Made by a program: the position numbers and the translations under genes
Assembly: GCA_004357385.1 (NCBI GenBank)
Contig: SMWF01000116.1
Coordinates: 1 to 64,000 of the forward strand
Origin: Gammaproteobacteria bacterium
GTDB lineage: Bacteria > Pseudomonadota > Gammaproteobacteria > Pseudomonadales > Azotimanducaceae
DNA: 64,000 nucleotides
Direction: 5' to 3'
The notes under the pieces: model-generated
Told to the model about the DNA's origin: nothing
What the model saw: the letters and a program-made list of their open reading frames with translations, nothing else
Database searches by the model: none
Shown here: positions 34,469 through 43,379 of the stretch, piece by piece
Numbering within the stretch: position 1 is the stretch's first letter
How the letters are laid out: each line of letters starts with the position of its first letter

Positions 34469-36529
34469 TCAGGTCAGCCCCAGCGCGTCCAGCACGAACG
34501 CGTATTCCTCCGCGACCTCGTAGAGCGCATCGAATCGGCCCGACTTACCGCCATGCCCGGCGCCCATGTTGGTCTTCAACAGCAGCACATTGTCGTCCGT
34601 CTTCAGCGTCCGGAGCTTCGCGACGTATTTGGCGGGCTCCCAGTAGGTCACGCGCGGATCGTTCAGTCCGGCGGTCACCAGCATCGGGGGAAATGCGCCG
34701 CGTTCCAGCCGGTCGTACGGTGAGTACGCCAGGATCGTCTCGAATGCGCGCGGGTCTTCGATTGGATTACCCCACTCGGGCCATTCATTGGGGGTCAGCG
34801 GCAGATCCGGATCCAGCATGGTGTTCAGAACGTCGACGAAAGGCACGTGAGCCGTAACGGCCCCCCACAGTTCGGGTGCTTGATTGACCACCGCGCCCAT
34901 CAACTCGCCGCCCGCGCTGCCGCCGCCAATGGCGATCCGGCCGGCACTGGTGTAACCCGATTCGATCAGAAAACGCGCCACGTCGACGAAATCGTTGAAC
35001 GTGTTCTCGCGGTGCGCCAGCTTGCCGTCTTCATACCAGGCATAACCGAGTTCGTCACCGCCGCGAACGTGGGCGATTGCAAAGGCGAAGCCACGTTCCA
35101 GCAACGATAATCGCGTCGTGGAGAATCCGGGTGGCACCGCGCTACCGTAGGCGCCGTAGCCATAGAGATACAGCGGTGCATCTTCATCCTTTTTGAAATT
35201 GATCGGGTGAACGATCGAAACGGGAATCTCCTGGCCATCCCGCGCCGGCGCTGTCAGCCGCTGCGTGACGTAACGGGAGCGGTCATAGCCCGATGGAATG
35301 TGCTGGACCTTTCGAGTGATGAGTTCGTCCGTGTCCAGCTGATAATCGAATACGGTGCGGGGGCTGATCATCGATTCATAGCCGATGCGCAGCGCATCGA
35401 TCGCATATTCCGCGTTGGTGCCGAGCCTTGCGTGATAGACCGGTTCGGGAAACTCGACGTAGTGGGTCGCGTCGCTGTAGTCGCGCAGCCGGATCTGGTC
35501 CAACCCGGCGATGCGTTCTTCGATCACCATCAGTTGCTTGAAGCAGGTGATACCGCGCAGGTAGTGGGTGTCGTCGCCTTCGACGATTGTCTGCCAGTTT
35601 GTTTCGCCGGGCTCGCTGCAGGGTGCAACGGCGATCCGGAAATTCTTGTGCGTGTCGTTGCTGAGAATAAAAAAATCGCGGTCGTGGTGCTCCACGTGGT
35701 ACTCGTGACCGGTACGGCGTGGCGCAATCAACTGTGGCTCACCCTTCGGGTTGTCGACGCTCAGCACCCGCACCTCGCTGGTGATGTGGTCGCTGGCACT
35801 GATGACGATGTAGGCAGACGATTGCGTCTTGTCGACGCCGACGAAGAACTCATCCGGCTCCTGGTAGATCACCGGATCGCCGGTCGCGTCCGTCCCGAGA
35901 TCGTGTCGCTTGACCTGATGAGGGCGCCAGTTCTCGTTCAGTATGGGATAGAAGAAGGTCTCCTCGTTGGCCCAGACGGGCGCGCCGAGCGTGTCTTCGA
36001 TGACCTCCTCCAGAACGCGGTCATCATCGAGATCCTTGATACGCAGCACATAGCGTTCAGCGCCGTTCGTATCCACCGAATAGGCGAGGTACCGGCCGCC
36101 TGGACTGACTGAAAAGCCCCCGAGGCGAAAATACTCGGAATTTCCGGCCAGGGCCGGTTCATCGATGATCTTTACTGCACGCCCGGCGTCCCCCAGGGAC
36201 CAGCGCCACCAGCATGGGTATTGGGCACCCGCCGCGAATTTCCATTGATACTCGTGGCTTCCTTCGCGGTAGGGAACCGATGATTCGTCCAGCTGCTGAC
36301 GCCCTTTGATTTCTTCGAACAGTTCCTTGGTCAGACCGTTGAGCGGTTCCATGCTCGCTTGGAAGTAATCGTTCTCCGCATTCAGGTGGGCCAGTATCTC
36401 GGCATCCTCCACCTTGGGATAACCGGGATCCTTCAGCCAGTGATAGGGGTCCTGCAGCGTGATTCCATGGTGGGTGAAGCGGTGCGGCTTGCGTGCAGCG
36501 ACCGGCGGCTTCGAGGGCGGTTTGCTCAC
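34469..36529 (-). CDS. ptrB: Oligopeptidase B (S9 family)
   Basis: 686-residue prolyl-oligopeptidase-fold serine peptidase that cleaves short peptides after Arg or Lys. The seven-bladed propeller domain fills about residues 75-400. The catalytic domain has the nucleophile in AIGGGSAGGELMGAVVNQ, Asp in TAGLNDPRVTYWEPAKYVAKL and His in MGAGHGGKSGRF, plus the RGGDELGYAWYEDGK lid. The GTG at 36529 gives the usual family length and starts SKPPSKPPVAARKPHRFTHHG; 45 additional residues up to 36664 run into the neighbouring integrase remnant. It is cytosolic and single, and ends close to the zinc-ribbon gene. Confidence 0.9.
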   Translation of the reverse strand: MSKPPSKPPVAARKPHRFTHHGITLQDPYHWLKDPGYPKVEDAEILAHLNAENDYFQASMEPLNGLTKELFEEIKGRQQLDESSVPYREGSHEYQWKFAAGAQYPCWWRWSLGDAGRAVKIIDEPALAGNSEYFRLGGFSVSPGGRYLAYSVDTNGAERYVLRIKDLDDDRVLEEVIEDTLGAPVWANEETFFYPILNENWRPHQVKRHDLGTDATGDPVIYQEPDEFFVGVDKTQSSAYIVISASDHITSEVRVLSVDNPKGEPQLIAPRRTGHEYHVEHHDRDFFILSNDTHKNFRIAVAPCSEPGETNWQTIVEGDDTHYLRGITCFKQLMVIEERIAGLDQIRLRDYSDATHYVEFPEPVYHARLGTNAEYAIDALRIGYESMISPRTVFDYQLDTDELITRKVQHIPSGYDRSRYVTQRLTAPARDGQEIPVSIVHPINFKKDEDAPLYLYGYGAYGSAVPPGFSTTRLSLLERGFAFAIAHVRGGDELGYAWYEDGKLAHRENTFNDFVDVARFLIESGYTSAGRIAIGGGSAGGELMGAVVNQAPELWGAVTAHVPFVDVLNTMLDPDLPLTPNEWPEWGNPIEDPRAFETILAYSPYDRLERGAFPPMLVTAGLNDPRVTYWEPAKYVAKLRTLKTDDNVLLLKTNMGAGHGGKSGRFDALYEVAEEYAFVLDALGLT

Positions 36530-36665
36530 GCGGATCTCTAAACTGTTGCAGATGGGGCGGCGAGAATAGCCGCCGACGGAAGGCGAGTAAATGTGGCTGC
36601 GTGGGCACGGGAAGATCATCTTGCCGAAGCACCCGGCAACCATCGGTGATTCGCCGATCAGCACG

Positions 36666-36885
36666 GACGGGACGCTCTGCGGCGATCGCTCAGCACGGCG
36701 TGCTGAGCACGGTCGGCACCCGGACCGGGCGCTTCGCGCGCTGGATACCGTCCATCCATGGCGATTCCATTGAAAGTGCCGTAGAGAAACAGCAGGGCCG
36801 AGAGCGCCTGGTTGTGCGTCGATGCCGATACGTGACGCTCAGGGGCGAGCATGGTCAGGAACCGTTCGACCGCAGGCGCTGAAAG
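36666..36885 (-). pseudogene. Remnant of an integron integrase gene (intI)
   Basis: About 70 residues of the integron tyrosine recombinase N-terminal core region survive. In one frame: APAVERFLTMLAPERHVSAS, then THNQALSALLFLY, which matches the IntI pattern (VEAFLThLAxxRxVSxSTxNQALSALLFLY). After a small deletion the homology continues in the next frame as WMDGIQRAKRPVRVPTVL, the usual IntI follow-on (LPWxxxIxRAKRPxRLPVVL). The N-terminus and the whole catalytic domain with the RHRY residues are missing. Orientation is divergent from the adjacent cassette fragment and attC, as in a real integron. Confidence 0.82.
36688..36708. repeat. 21-bp perfect palindrome at the end of the intI remnant
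   Basis: GCTCAGCACG-G-CGTGCTGAGC has two perfect 10-base arms around one base. Recognisable integrase homology ends here, so it may mark a deletion junction or be a terminator-like hairpin. Confidence 0.7.
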
Positions 36886-37052
36886 CTGTAGCCCACTGTG
36901 ATTCGAGAAACACTCGTTCCTGGCAAGTGTTGGAGAAACTGGGTATGACCCGTGAGGGTACGTTGAGGAAACATCGTCTGACGATAGATGGTGAACTGGT
37001 TGACGAGTATTGTTATGGATTGCTAAAGGAGGAATGGGGAGATGCTTCCTAA
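36880..37052 (+). pseudogene. 5'-truncated GNAT acetyltransferase in a gene cassette
   Basis: Some 57 C-terminal residues of a RimJ/RimL-type acetyltransferase: AVAHCDSRNTRSWQVLEKLG, MTREGTLRKHRLTIDGELVD, then EYCYGLLKEEW. The acetyl-CoA loop and N-terminal strands are absent. Upstream, the coding match stops at the junction with the reversed intI remnant (about 36880-36890), so one deletion seems to have removed both 5' parts together with attI. The fragment is richer in A and T than the flanks, and its TAA stop lies inside the first attC half-site, a hallmark of integron cassettes. An ATG at 36822 opens the same frame but is not part of the original gene. Confidence 0.78.
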
Positions 37053-37120
37053 CATGAAGTTTAAGTCGTCCTTTCAGTCACTCGGACCACCTTCGGTGGC
37101 CGCTTAACCTGGTGTTAGGC
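37047..37120 (+). other. attC-like integron recombination site
   Basis: A 74-bp imperfect palindrome with the attC order R''-L''-stem-L'-R'. R'' is TCCTAAC (37047-37053) and R' is GTTAGGC (37114-37120), which fits the core GTTRRRY; they pair at 6 of 7 positions. L'' is GTTTAAG (37059-37065) and L' is CTTAACC (37103-37109), with an extra unpaired T after L''. Between them lies a hairpin built on GGACCACC and GGTGGCC (37084-37102) with one unpaired A. Extrahelical bases of this kind set strand choice in attC sites. Confidence 0.8.
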
Positions 37121-37155
37121 ACACGAGCAACACGTACTGGAAAAGGAGAGAACCC

Positions 37156-37812
37156 ATGGCGCACGTTCCGCCGCGATCACTCGAAGAAATGCCAGAGCTG
37201 GCACCGCTATTTGAAGGACCCAGGGCCGCCATGGGGTTCGTGCCCAACTCGATGCTGACCATGGCACACATGCCGCAACTGACGATCGCCTTCAACCTGA
37301 TGGTCAACGTCGCCTTTGGCGGCGATCTGAAACCGATGATCGAAGCGCTCGCGCCCCTGGTTCCCGAGCAGGATGACGCCGGGGAGAATCTTGCGCCGGA
37401 ACTGGTGCAGTTGATCTCGTTCGCGGCCAGCCTCGCGGCGGGTTGCCGATACTGCCAGGCACACACCTCGCACAACCTCGAACGCTTCGGCGGGGATGCG
37501 CAGAAGATCGCGCGTATTCTCGACTACGAAACCGATCCGGCGTACTCCGCGGGTGAGCGCGCGGCAGTGGCGCTGGCGTTCGCCGCGGCGCGCGTGCCGA
37601 ACGAATCCGAGGCCGCGCATTTCGAGCGCCTGCGTGAACACTTCAGCGAGCGACAGATCGTGCAGATCGTCGCGATCATCTCGATGTTCGGATTTCTGAA
37701 CCGTTGGAACGATACGATGGCTACGGAATTGGAAGCGCCGGCGGTAGCGTACGCGGAAGGTTCCCTCGAACATATCGACTGGACGGTGGGTAAGCACGGG
37801 GGCGCGGCATGA
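37156..37812 (+). CDS. Carboxymuconolactone decarboxylase/AhpD-like protein
   Basis: 218-residue helical protein with the AhpD-type redox motif CRYCQAHTSHNLERFGG (CxxC plus His) at about residues 97-113. A preceding segment, LTIAFNLMVNVAF, and the later GERAAVALAFAAARVP are typical of the peroxidase-related branch. It may act as an alkylhydroperoxide-reducing or electron-transfer protein, though substrates of most members are unknown. AAGGAG ahead of the ATG supports the start. The following acyl-CoA synthetase gene overlaps it by 4 bp (ATGA), forming an operon just downstream of the attC site. Confidence 0.83.
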   Translation: MAHVPPRSLEEMPELAPLFEGPRAAMGFVPNSMLTMAHMPQLTIAFNLMVNVAFGGDLKPMIEALAPLVPEQDDAGENLAPELVQLISFAASLAAGCRYCQAHTSHNLERFGGDAQKIARILDYETDPAYSAGERAAVALAFAAARVPNESEAAHFERLREHFSERQIVQIVAIISMFGFLNRWNDTMATELEAPAVAYAEGSLEHIDWTVGKHGGAA

Positions 37813-39344
37813 CGTTCGCCAGGCAATACGCCGCGACGCGTGCGGACGAGATCGCGATTCGCGACGAGCGGGTGGCGCTCAGCTGGGGTGAGCTTGACGA
37901 TGTGCTCAATCGCGTCTGCAACGCCTTGCTGGCAACTGATCTGGGCGATCAGCGACGCATCGCAGTGTTTGCCGAGAACGGCGTGGAGACGGCATTCGCC
38001 AACATGGGTGGGTTGATCGCGGGCGCCTCGGTGGTGCCCGTCAATTTTCACCTGACCGCGGAGGAGGCTGCGTACATTCTCACGGATTCCGACACGCGGG
38101 TGCTGTTCCTGAGTCCCGAGACGTTGGATCGAGGCGTGGCCGCGGCGCGCATTGCCGGCATCGAGCAGGTCGTGGCGTGGCGCTGCGAGCCCAGTGAAGG
38201 ACTGATTGCCTGGGACGACTACCTGGCGGCGAGCGATGCCGCTGAGCCGCCGACGGACCACCCTCCGCGGCCAAACCTGTTGTACACCTCCGGTACCACG
38301 GGTCGTCCCAAGGGCACGGAACTCCCCCCGACCATGTTCGCGGGCGGTGATACGATTGCCGAGCACCTCGAGAACATGAATAAAATGCCGAGGGCTTCCC
38401 TCGGAGCGCACCTGGTGGTGGGGCCGATGTACCACACCGGCCCGTTGAGTGGTGCGCGATCACTCGCGGCTGGCGTGCCCTGTGTGATCCTCGGTCGCTT
38501 CGATGCGGAAAACACGCTCAAGTCGATCGCCGAACATCGAATCGAAACCACTGTGATGGTGCCCACTCACTTCGTGCGACTGCTGGCCCTACCTGATGAG
38601 ATCAGGGCGAAGTACGACGTGTCGTCGCTGGTGAACGTCGGCCACACCGGAGCCAAGTGCCCGGTGGACGTCAAACGGGCAATGATCGAATGGTGGGGCG
38701 GGGTATTTTTCGACGCATACGGTGCCAGTGAAGTCGGCACGACCTGTCTGATCACCTCGGAGGAATGGCTGCAGCATCCGGGTTCCGTGGGCAAGGCGAT
38801 TCCGCCTTTCACCGCACTGGTCCTGGACGACGAGGGCAACGAAGTACCAGCCGGGACAGAGGGGCGTCTGTACTTCAAAGACGCTACGGGCCGTGGGGTT
38901 GTCTACCACAACGACCCGGAGAAATCGGCGGCTGCGCACATCGCGCCAGGGGTCTTTACGCTCGGTGAAATCGGCTACATGAACGAACAGGGTTACGTGT
39001 TCATCACGGACCGGTTCAGCGACATGATCCTGTCCGGTGGCGTGAACATCTATCCGGCCGAGGCCGAGCAGGTATTGATCGAACACGACGCGGTGGCGGA
39101 CGTAGCCTGCATTGGTGTCCCGCATCCGGAAATGGGCGAAGAGTTGAAGGCGCTGATCATCCTGGAGCACCCCGATGCGCTGCCGGATTCCGCTGAGATG
39201 CTGAATTGGGTGCGCGACCGGCTCAGCCACTACAAATGCCCCCGCTCGATCGAATACGTGGACAGTGTTGGCCGGAACACCATGGGCAAGATCAACAAAC
39301 GCAAGTTGCGAGCACCCTATTGGGAAGGTGTCGAGAGGGCATAA
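37809..39344 (+). CDS. AMP-binding acyl-CoA synthetase
   Basis: 511-residue adenylate-forming enzyme that converts a carboxylic acid, ATP and CoA into acyl-CoA. The P-loop motif is LLYTSGTTGRPKGTE, the adenine/substrate motif is FDAYGASEVGTTC, the hinge Asp region is YVFITDRFSDMILSGGVNIYPAE, and the CoA-step Lys is in RNTMGKINKRKLR. It is of the fatty-acid/aryl-CoA ligase subgroup (length, no targeting sequence). Overlap with the AhpD-like gene suggests a joint pathway, but the acid activated is unknown. A long overlapping frame at its 3' end belongs to the next gene's upstream region, not to a real extension. Confidence 0.9.
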   Translation: MTFARQYAATRADEIAIRDERVALSWGELDDVLNRVCNALLATDLGDQRRIAVFAENGVETAFANMGGLIAGASVVPVNFHLTAEEAAYILTDSDTRVLFLSPETLDRGVAAARIAGIEQVVAWRCEPSEGLIAWDDYLAASDAAEPPTDHPPRPNLLYTSGTTGRPKGTELPPTMFAGGDTIAEHLENMNKMPRASLGAHLVVGPMYHTGPLSGARSLAAGVPCVILGRFDAENTLKSIAEHRIETTVMVPTHFVRLLALPDEIRAKYDVSSLVNVGHTGAKCPVDVKRAMIEWWGGVFFDAYGASEVGTTCLITSEEWLQHPGSVGKAIPPFTALVLDDEGNEVPAGTEGRLYFKDATGRGVVYHNDPEKSAAAHIAPGVFTLGEIGYMNEQGYVFITDRFSDMILSGGVNIYPAEAEQVLIEHDAVADVACIGVPHPEMGEELKALIILEHPDALPDSAEMLNWVRDRLSHYKCPRSIEYVDSVGRNTMGKINKRKLRAPYWEGVERA

Positions 39345-39378
39345 ACTCGCTGCTCGCCGAGATAGCCGAGCGAAATCT

Positions 39379-40068
39379 ATGTGCGGTCGCATCAACGTCA
39401 GCGCGGATCCTCTGGCGGAACTCTACCTGGAGTTGCTTGACCAGAAGTTTTCCGGTGAGGATCGGTACAACGTTGCGCCGACCGAACAGGTGTCGGTCAT
39501 CCGTCGCAGTCGCGAAGGCGGCCTGGTGGCGCGCGACAAGCGCTGGTGGCTCACGCCGTACTGGTCGAAGGAACTATCGACGCGCTACAGCATGTTCAAT
39601 GCCAAGTCCGAGACCCTGGAAAGCAGCCGCGCGTACCGGCAACCGTTCCTGCGGCGACGGTGCGTAGTGCCGATCAGTGGGTTCTACGAGTGGCTCAAGG
39701 ACGGCGAGCGTAGGTTGCCGTACTATATCCGCCCGGCCGGCAACGAGGGGCTGCTGCTGGCCGGGCTATGGGATCGATGGCGGGGTGCCGACGAGGTCGT
39801 GGAAAGCTTCACTATCATCACCACGGCCGTTCACGACAGGCTGGCGTTCATCCACAATCGCCAACCGGTAATACTGCGGCGCGCAGATCTCGAGTGCTGG
39901 CTCGATGAGGCCAGCGAACCGGAGCAACTGCGCGAATTGCTGACCACGACACTGCCGACTGCACTGTTGGCGATTCCGGTGAGTACTTACGTCAGCAACT
40001 CCCGCAACGAAGGTCCCCGTTGCATCGAACCGATCGCGGCCGCGGTCGAAGTGAGCGCTGACCCGTGA
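39379..40068 (+). CDS. yedK: SRAP (YedK-type) abasic-site processing protein
   Basis: 229-residue SOS-response-associated peptidase. The start ATG is fixed by the mandatory Met-Cys N-terminus (MCGRINVS): after Met removal Cys2 forms a thiazolidine crosslink with abasic sites in single-stranded DNA. Other conserved parts are YNVAPTEQVSVIR, the Glu in VVPISGFYEWLKDGERRLPYYI, and the late FIHNRQPVILRRADLECWL, where the usual HxRMP becomes HNRQP, retaining the His. The protein shields abasic sites from error-prone cleavage. It lies in the same direction as the acyl-CoA synthetase gene with a 34-bp gap. Confidence 0.92.
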   Translation: MCGRINVSADPLAELYLELLDQKFSGEDRYNVAPTEQVSVIRRSREGGLVARDKRWWLTPYWSKELSTRYSMFNAKSETLESSRAYRQPFLRRRCVVPISGFYEWLKDGERRLPYYIRPAGNEGLLLAGLWDRWRGADEVVESFTIITTAVHDRLAFIHNRQPVILRRADLECWLDEASEPEQLRELLTTTLPTALLAIPVSTYVSNSRNEGPRCIEPIAAAVEVSADP

Positions 40069-40104
40069 CCGGTTGCATGCCGGCCCGTGACCGTGCCGTG
40101 ATGG

Positions 40105-41022
40105 TCAGTCGATCGTTTGCGAAGCGCCGGCTTCCTTGACGGCCGCGTCATGTGATTGTTTGGCCTTCAACAGCTCCGGCACGTAACGGTCCAACTCCTC
40201 CAGCGACCACGTGCCAGTACTCTTCTTGAACGAACGAATGATTGCCGGCTGCTGCATGATCCCGATCGAGCCGCTCGCGGTGTGCAGAATCTGGCTGGAC
40301 ACACTGGCGGCCTCATCGGTGCACAACCATGCGACGATTGGCGCGACGTGCTGAGGACCACTCGCATCCAGTTCGTGCGCGGCGACCTCTTCGCCGCGCG
40401 CTTCGCGCAGCGGGATGGTCATCCGGGTCAGCGCTCCGGGTGAAATCGTGTTGACGGTGCACCCGTACTTGGCGAGCTCCAATGCCAGCACCCGGCTGAA
40501 CCCGGCGATGCCCGCCTTCGCCGCGCCATAGTTCGCCTGGCCGAAGTTGCCGAACAACCCCGATACGCTGGAGAAGTTCACGATTCGGCAGTTGGTGCGG
40601 TTGTTGTCGCGAATGTAGGCGGCGAACGGCCGCGAGCAACAGTAGTGACCCTTCAGGTGGACTGCCATGACCGCGTCCCAATCTGATTCTTCCATCTTGA
40701 AGATGGTTCGATCGCGCAGGATGCCGGCGTTGTTGATCAGAATATCCATCCCGCCGAAGGCATCGATGGCGGTGGCGAGCAAGGATTCGCCACCGGAGAC
40801 CTCCGCGACCGATTCGGTGTTCGATACCGCTTCGCCGCCGGCGGTACGAATCTCTTCGGCCACCTGTTCGGCAATACTGCCGGCACCCGTACCATCGGTG
40901 GCACCGCCGAGATCGTTGACCACCACCTTGGCACCCTCGCGGGCCATCAGTTTGGCGATCTCGGCGCCAATTCCGCGGCCCGCGCCGGTAACGACGGCGA
41001 TTCGTCCTTCGAGTCTAGCCAT
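40105..41022 (-). CDS. Short-chain dehydrogenase/reductase (3-hydroxyacyl-CoA type)
   Basis: 305-residue SDR. The cofactor loop is VVTGAGRGIGAEIAKLMAREG, NNAG occurs in ILINNAGILRDRTIFKM, and the catalytic Ser and YxxxK lie in IVNFSSVSGLFGNFGQANYGAAKAG. The ILRDRTIFKMEESDWDAVMAVHLKG segment and NDLGG after the first strand are hallmarks of the peroxisomal multifunctional enzyme type 2-like 3-hydroxyacyl-CoA dehydrogenases. It therefore likely carries out the third step of an acyl-CoA beta-oxidation (fatty or steroid side chain). A C-terminal extension of about 60 residues has no catalytic motifs. Confidence 0.88.
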   Translation of the reverse strand: MARLEGRIAVVTGAGRGIGAEIAKLMAREGAKVVVNDLGGATDGTGAGSIAEQVAEEIRTAGGEAVSNTESVAEVSGGESLLATAIDAFGGMDILINNAGILRDRTIFKMEESDWDAVMAVHLKGHYCCSRPFAAYIRDNNRTNCRIVNFSSVSGLFGNFGQANYGAAKAGIAGFSRVLALELAKYGCTVNTISPGALTRMTIPLREARGEEVAAHELDASGPQHVAPIVAWLCTDEAASVSSQILHTASGSIGIMQQPAIIRSFKKSTGTWSLEELDRYVPELLKAKQSHDAAVKEAGASQTID

Positions 41023-41119
41023 GTTCCCCTCCTGAGGCGCGGCCGCGGCAACCTTCAGCGCCTTTGAAAATCGCGAAGGGGACTGATACTAATACAGCCA
41101 AAATAGGTCCGCCATTGGG

Positions 41120-41824
41120 ATGCCACCCATGAATGAACAGGGGCTCGAGTACGGTGATTCGACGCTTGCGCTGGTCGCCGAGGTACTTGCCGAAGGCGTC
41201 GAACACGCGGTGCTGTTGATGCGCCACTCGGCGCGGGAGTTTGAACCCGGGCGTCACGACCTGGAGAATCCGTTGACGGATGAGGGCCGGGACCTGGCGC
41301 GCAGAATGGGCGCGAAAATGGATAAACGGCTGTGCCTGCGGGGCTACGCGAGCCCGGCTGAACGATGTATCGAAACCGCCGCGCTGATCCTCGAGGGTCA
41401 CCGTGACGGTGGCGGCAAAGCGACCCGCCATCGGCCCATCGAGGCGTTAGGAGTGTTCTATGTGCTCGATCAGATGAAGATGTACAAGGCGATGATGGCG
41501 GCGGACGGTCAGCTCGAGTTCCTCGAACGTTGGTACCGCGGCGAACTCGCCGGCGATGTCATGATTCCTGCGGACGTTGCCGCCCGGCTTGCTGCGCGGG
41601 TGGCCGCGGAGAAGCTCAGGCAACCCTTGGGAGGCCCGCAGCTCGACGTGTGTGTGTCCCACGATATGACCTTGTATCTGATCCGGGACCAGCTGCTTGG
41701 GGAGCGAAGCGCTGAACTTGGGGACGTTCGATTCCTGGACGCACTGATAATGTACACCGAAGGCGACACGACCATACTGCGCAGCCACCAGGGCAACGCT
41801 ACCGTGGTCGATCTGGACGTTTGA
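41120..41824 (+). CDS. Histidine phosphatase (phosphoglycerate mutase-like) family protein
   Basis: 234-residue member of the branch with the RHG-like motif LMRHSAREFEPGRHD (nucleophile His with Arg pair) at about residues 33-47. The second His is in DVCVSHDMTLYLIRDQLLG. The RGYASPAERCIETA segment carries the conserved Arg. Such proteins dephosphorylate small metabolites or proteins; the substrate is unknown. The MR-H-S-A-R order resembles 'histidine phosphatase family' proteins of marine bacteria rather than true mutases. It is preceded by a 97-bp gap and is divergent from the SDR gene. Confidence 0.8.
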   Translation: MPPMNEQGLEYGDSTLALVAEVLAEGVEHAVLLMRHSAREFEPGRHDLENPLTDEGRDLARRMGAKMDKRLCLRGYASPAERCIETAALILEGHRDGGGKATRHRPIEALGVFYVLDQMKMYKAMMAADGQLEFLERWYRGELAGDVMIPADVAARLAARVAAEKLRQPLGGPQLDVCVSHDMTLYLIRDQLLGERSAELGDVRFLDALIMYTEGDTTILRSHQGNATVVDLDV

Positions 41825-41843
41825 TGGCAGGTGGTAGCGGGAG

Positions 41844-42332
41844 CTAGCGCGGCGCCCGGTCGCGACGAACCAGCTCGACGAAAGGTTGCCACCTCTCGAC
41901 CAGCGTGTTGCCCAGGGTCTTGCCCTCTCCAGCGATCACGTCAACCGCTTCGTTGAAGCCTTCGACCAGGTGCTGGCTGCGGCGCCGGAAATGATCGAAT
42001 CCGAGATCGGCTAGCTCGCCAGGAGATCGTGCCCGGATCAAGCGCTTCAGCGTGTCCCGGTGATCGCCCGCGAGCTGCTTGAATTGCCGTAGCTGGATAC
42101 CGTTCAGCTCGCTGAACATACCGAACAGGCTGCCGAGATTTTCCATAGCCTCCTCGGCGGCGAGGTACTCTCCGGCGACGGCTTCCTGCTCGACGAGCTT
42201 CGCGCGATCCGCCACGGTTCGGGGTCTCGGAACGCTGCGCGCGGACACGCGTCGAACGTCGTCCTCGAGTTGCTTGAGATCACGGCTCACCGAATCGGTC
42301 GTCACACGTTCCCCTGTTGGTCGATCTTGCAT
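41844..42332 (-). CDS. Phasin-like helical protein
   Basis: 162-residue, almost entirely helical protein without signal peptide. It has the phasin-type layout: a charged N-terminal arm, then EYLAAEEAMENLGSLFGMFSELNGIQLRQFKQLAGDHRDTLKRLIRARSPGELADLGFDHFRRRSQHLVEGFNEAVDV, in which the AxSPxEL...DFxRRxxxxxxE pattern is typical of polyhydroxyalkanoate granule-associated proteins. No phaC or phaZ gene is in the window, so the call rests on sequence pattern only. Its 3' end is close to that of the convergent histidine phosphatase gene (20 bp apart). Confidence 0.5.
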   Translation of the reverse strand: MQDRPTGERVTTDSVSRDLKQLEDDVRRVSARSVPRPRTVADRAKLVEQEAVAGEYLAAEEAMENLGSLFGMFSELNGIQLRQFKQLAGDHRDTLKRLIRARSPGELADLGFDHFRRRSQHLVEGFNEAVDVIAGEGKTLGNTLVERWQPFVELVRRDRAPR

Positions 42333-42432
42333 GGAACGCCCCTAGTTTAGCCGACGGTCCCCGCTAAATCATCGGTACGCCCCCTCATCACCTGAATACC
42401 GCACGCTGTTGGGGTTCGGCGTGGCAGGCGCG

Positions 42433-43323
42433 TCAGTTGGAGGTGTCTGTTCCCGTCTCCATGGGCAGCTCCGGGTTCGCGGTCCACTCTGTCATCGAGC
42501 CATCGTAGACGGCGACGCTGGTGTGGCCGAGCAGTCGCAGGGCAAACGCGTCGATGGTCGCGGAGATGCCGCCGCCGCAGTAGCAGATCACTCGCTCGGC
42601 GTTGAGCAGGCCCTTTGCTGCGAGGGTCTGCGACAGGCGTACGGCGTCGTGGAACTTGCCTTTTTCGAGCAGCGTTTCGTAAGGCACGTTGCGGCTGCCG
42701 GAAATGTGTCCCTTGCGCCCGTAATTCATGGGTCCCGAGCCACTGTATACGTCTTCGCTGAGCGCGTTGACGGTGCAGGTCGCCGGGTCCTCGATTGCAT
42801 CCAGCACAGCCGTGCGGTCGGCCCACGCGTTCGAATCGAAGCGTCGGGTCAATGTCCCCGATGCCGCAGCCGGATAGCTGCAGGGGCGGTCGTCCACGGC
42901 GCGGCCTTCTTCGAGCCAGGTGCGCATGCCGCCGTCGAGGACCGAAACGGCGGTGTGGCCGAGGCTGTGCAGCATCCACCAGACCCGCGTCGCCCACATG
43001 AGATGGCTGCTGCTGTACAGCACCACCCGGCTGTCGTCGCTGATGCCAGCGTCCTCGAATGTTTCTGCCAAGGTGTCCGGTGCCGGAAGCGTGAATCCGT
43101 ATGGGCTGCTCGAATCCGACAGGTCGCCGGTCAGATCGAGAAATCCCGCACCCGCGATGTGTGCGGCACGGTACTGCTCGGCGCCGGACTCGACCCTGAA
43201 GCGCGGCGGATCCGGATGCAGAAACACGGTGGTGTCGAAGATCCGCAGCGATTCGGGACTATCAACAATCAACTGCGCGAGCTGCGCAGTCGAGATCAGA
43301 TATTCCGGGTGGGTATAGCTCAT
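42433..43323 (-). CDS. Tandem-rhodanese sulfurtransferase (3-mercaptopyruvate type)
   Basis: 296-residue protein with two rhodanese domains. The N-terminal domain is inactive (YSSSHLMWATRVWW), the C-terminal one has the catalytic Cys in RVICYCGGGISATIDAFAL. The six-residue loop CGGGIS differs from both CRKGVT of thiosulfate and CGSGVT of mercaptopyruvate sulfurtransferases; CGGGISA is a known alternative. It moves sulfur from a thiol donor to acceptors in cysteine or thiosulfate metabolism. It is probably cytosolic (no signal). A 56-bp gap separates it from the YcaQ-like gene upstream on the same strand. Confidence 0.86.
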   Translation of the reverse strand: MSYTHPEYLISTAQLAQLIVDSPESLRIFDTTVFLHPDPPRFRVESGAEQYRAAHIAGAGFLDLTGDLSDSSSPYGFTLPAPDTLAETFEDAGISDDSRVVLYSSSHLMWATRVWWMLHSLGHTAVSVLDGGMRTWLEEGRAVDDRPCSYPAAASGTLTRRFDSNAWADRTAVLDAIEDPATCTVNALSEDVYSGSGPMNYGRKGHISGSRNVPYETLLEKGKFHDAVRLSQTLAAKGLLNAERVICYCGGGISATIDAFALRLLGHTSVAVYDGSMTEWTANPELPMETGTDTSN

Positions 43324-43379
43324 GGTTCAGTCCTCGTTGACTCGATTTCGCTGCGAATGCTACATCGAGCGACCCGCGC

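Noticed and set aside
36822-37052. A complete 76-residue acetyltransferase gene
   Set aside because: Only the C-terminal 57 residues match the family; the first 19 come from reversed integrase sequence.
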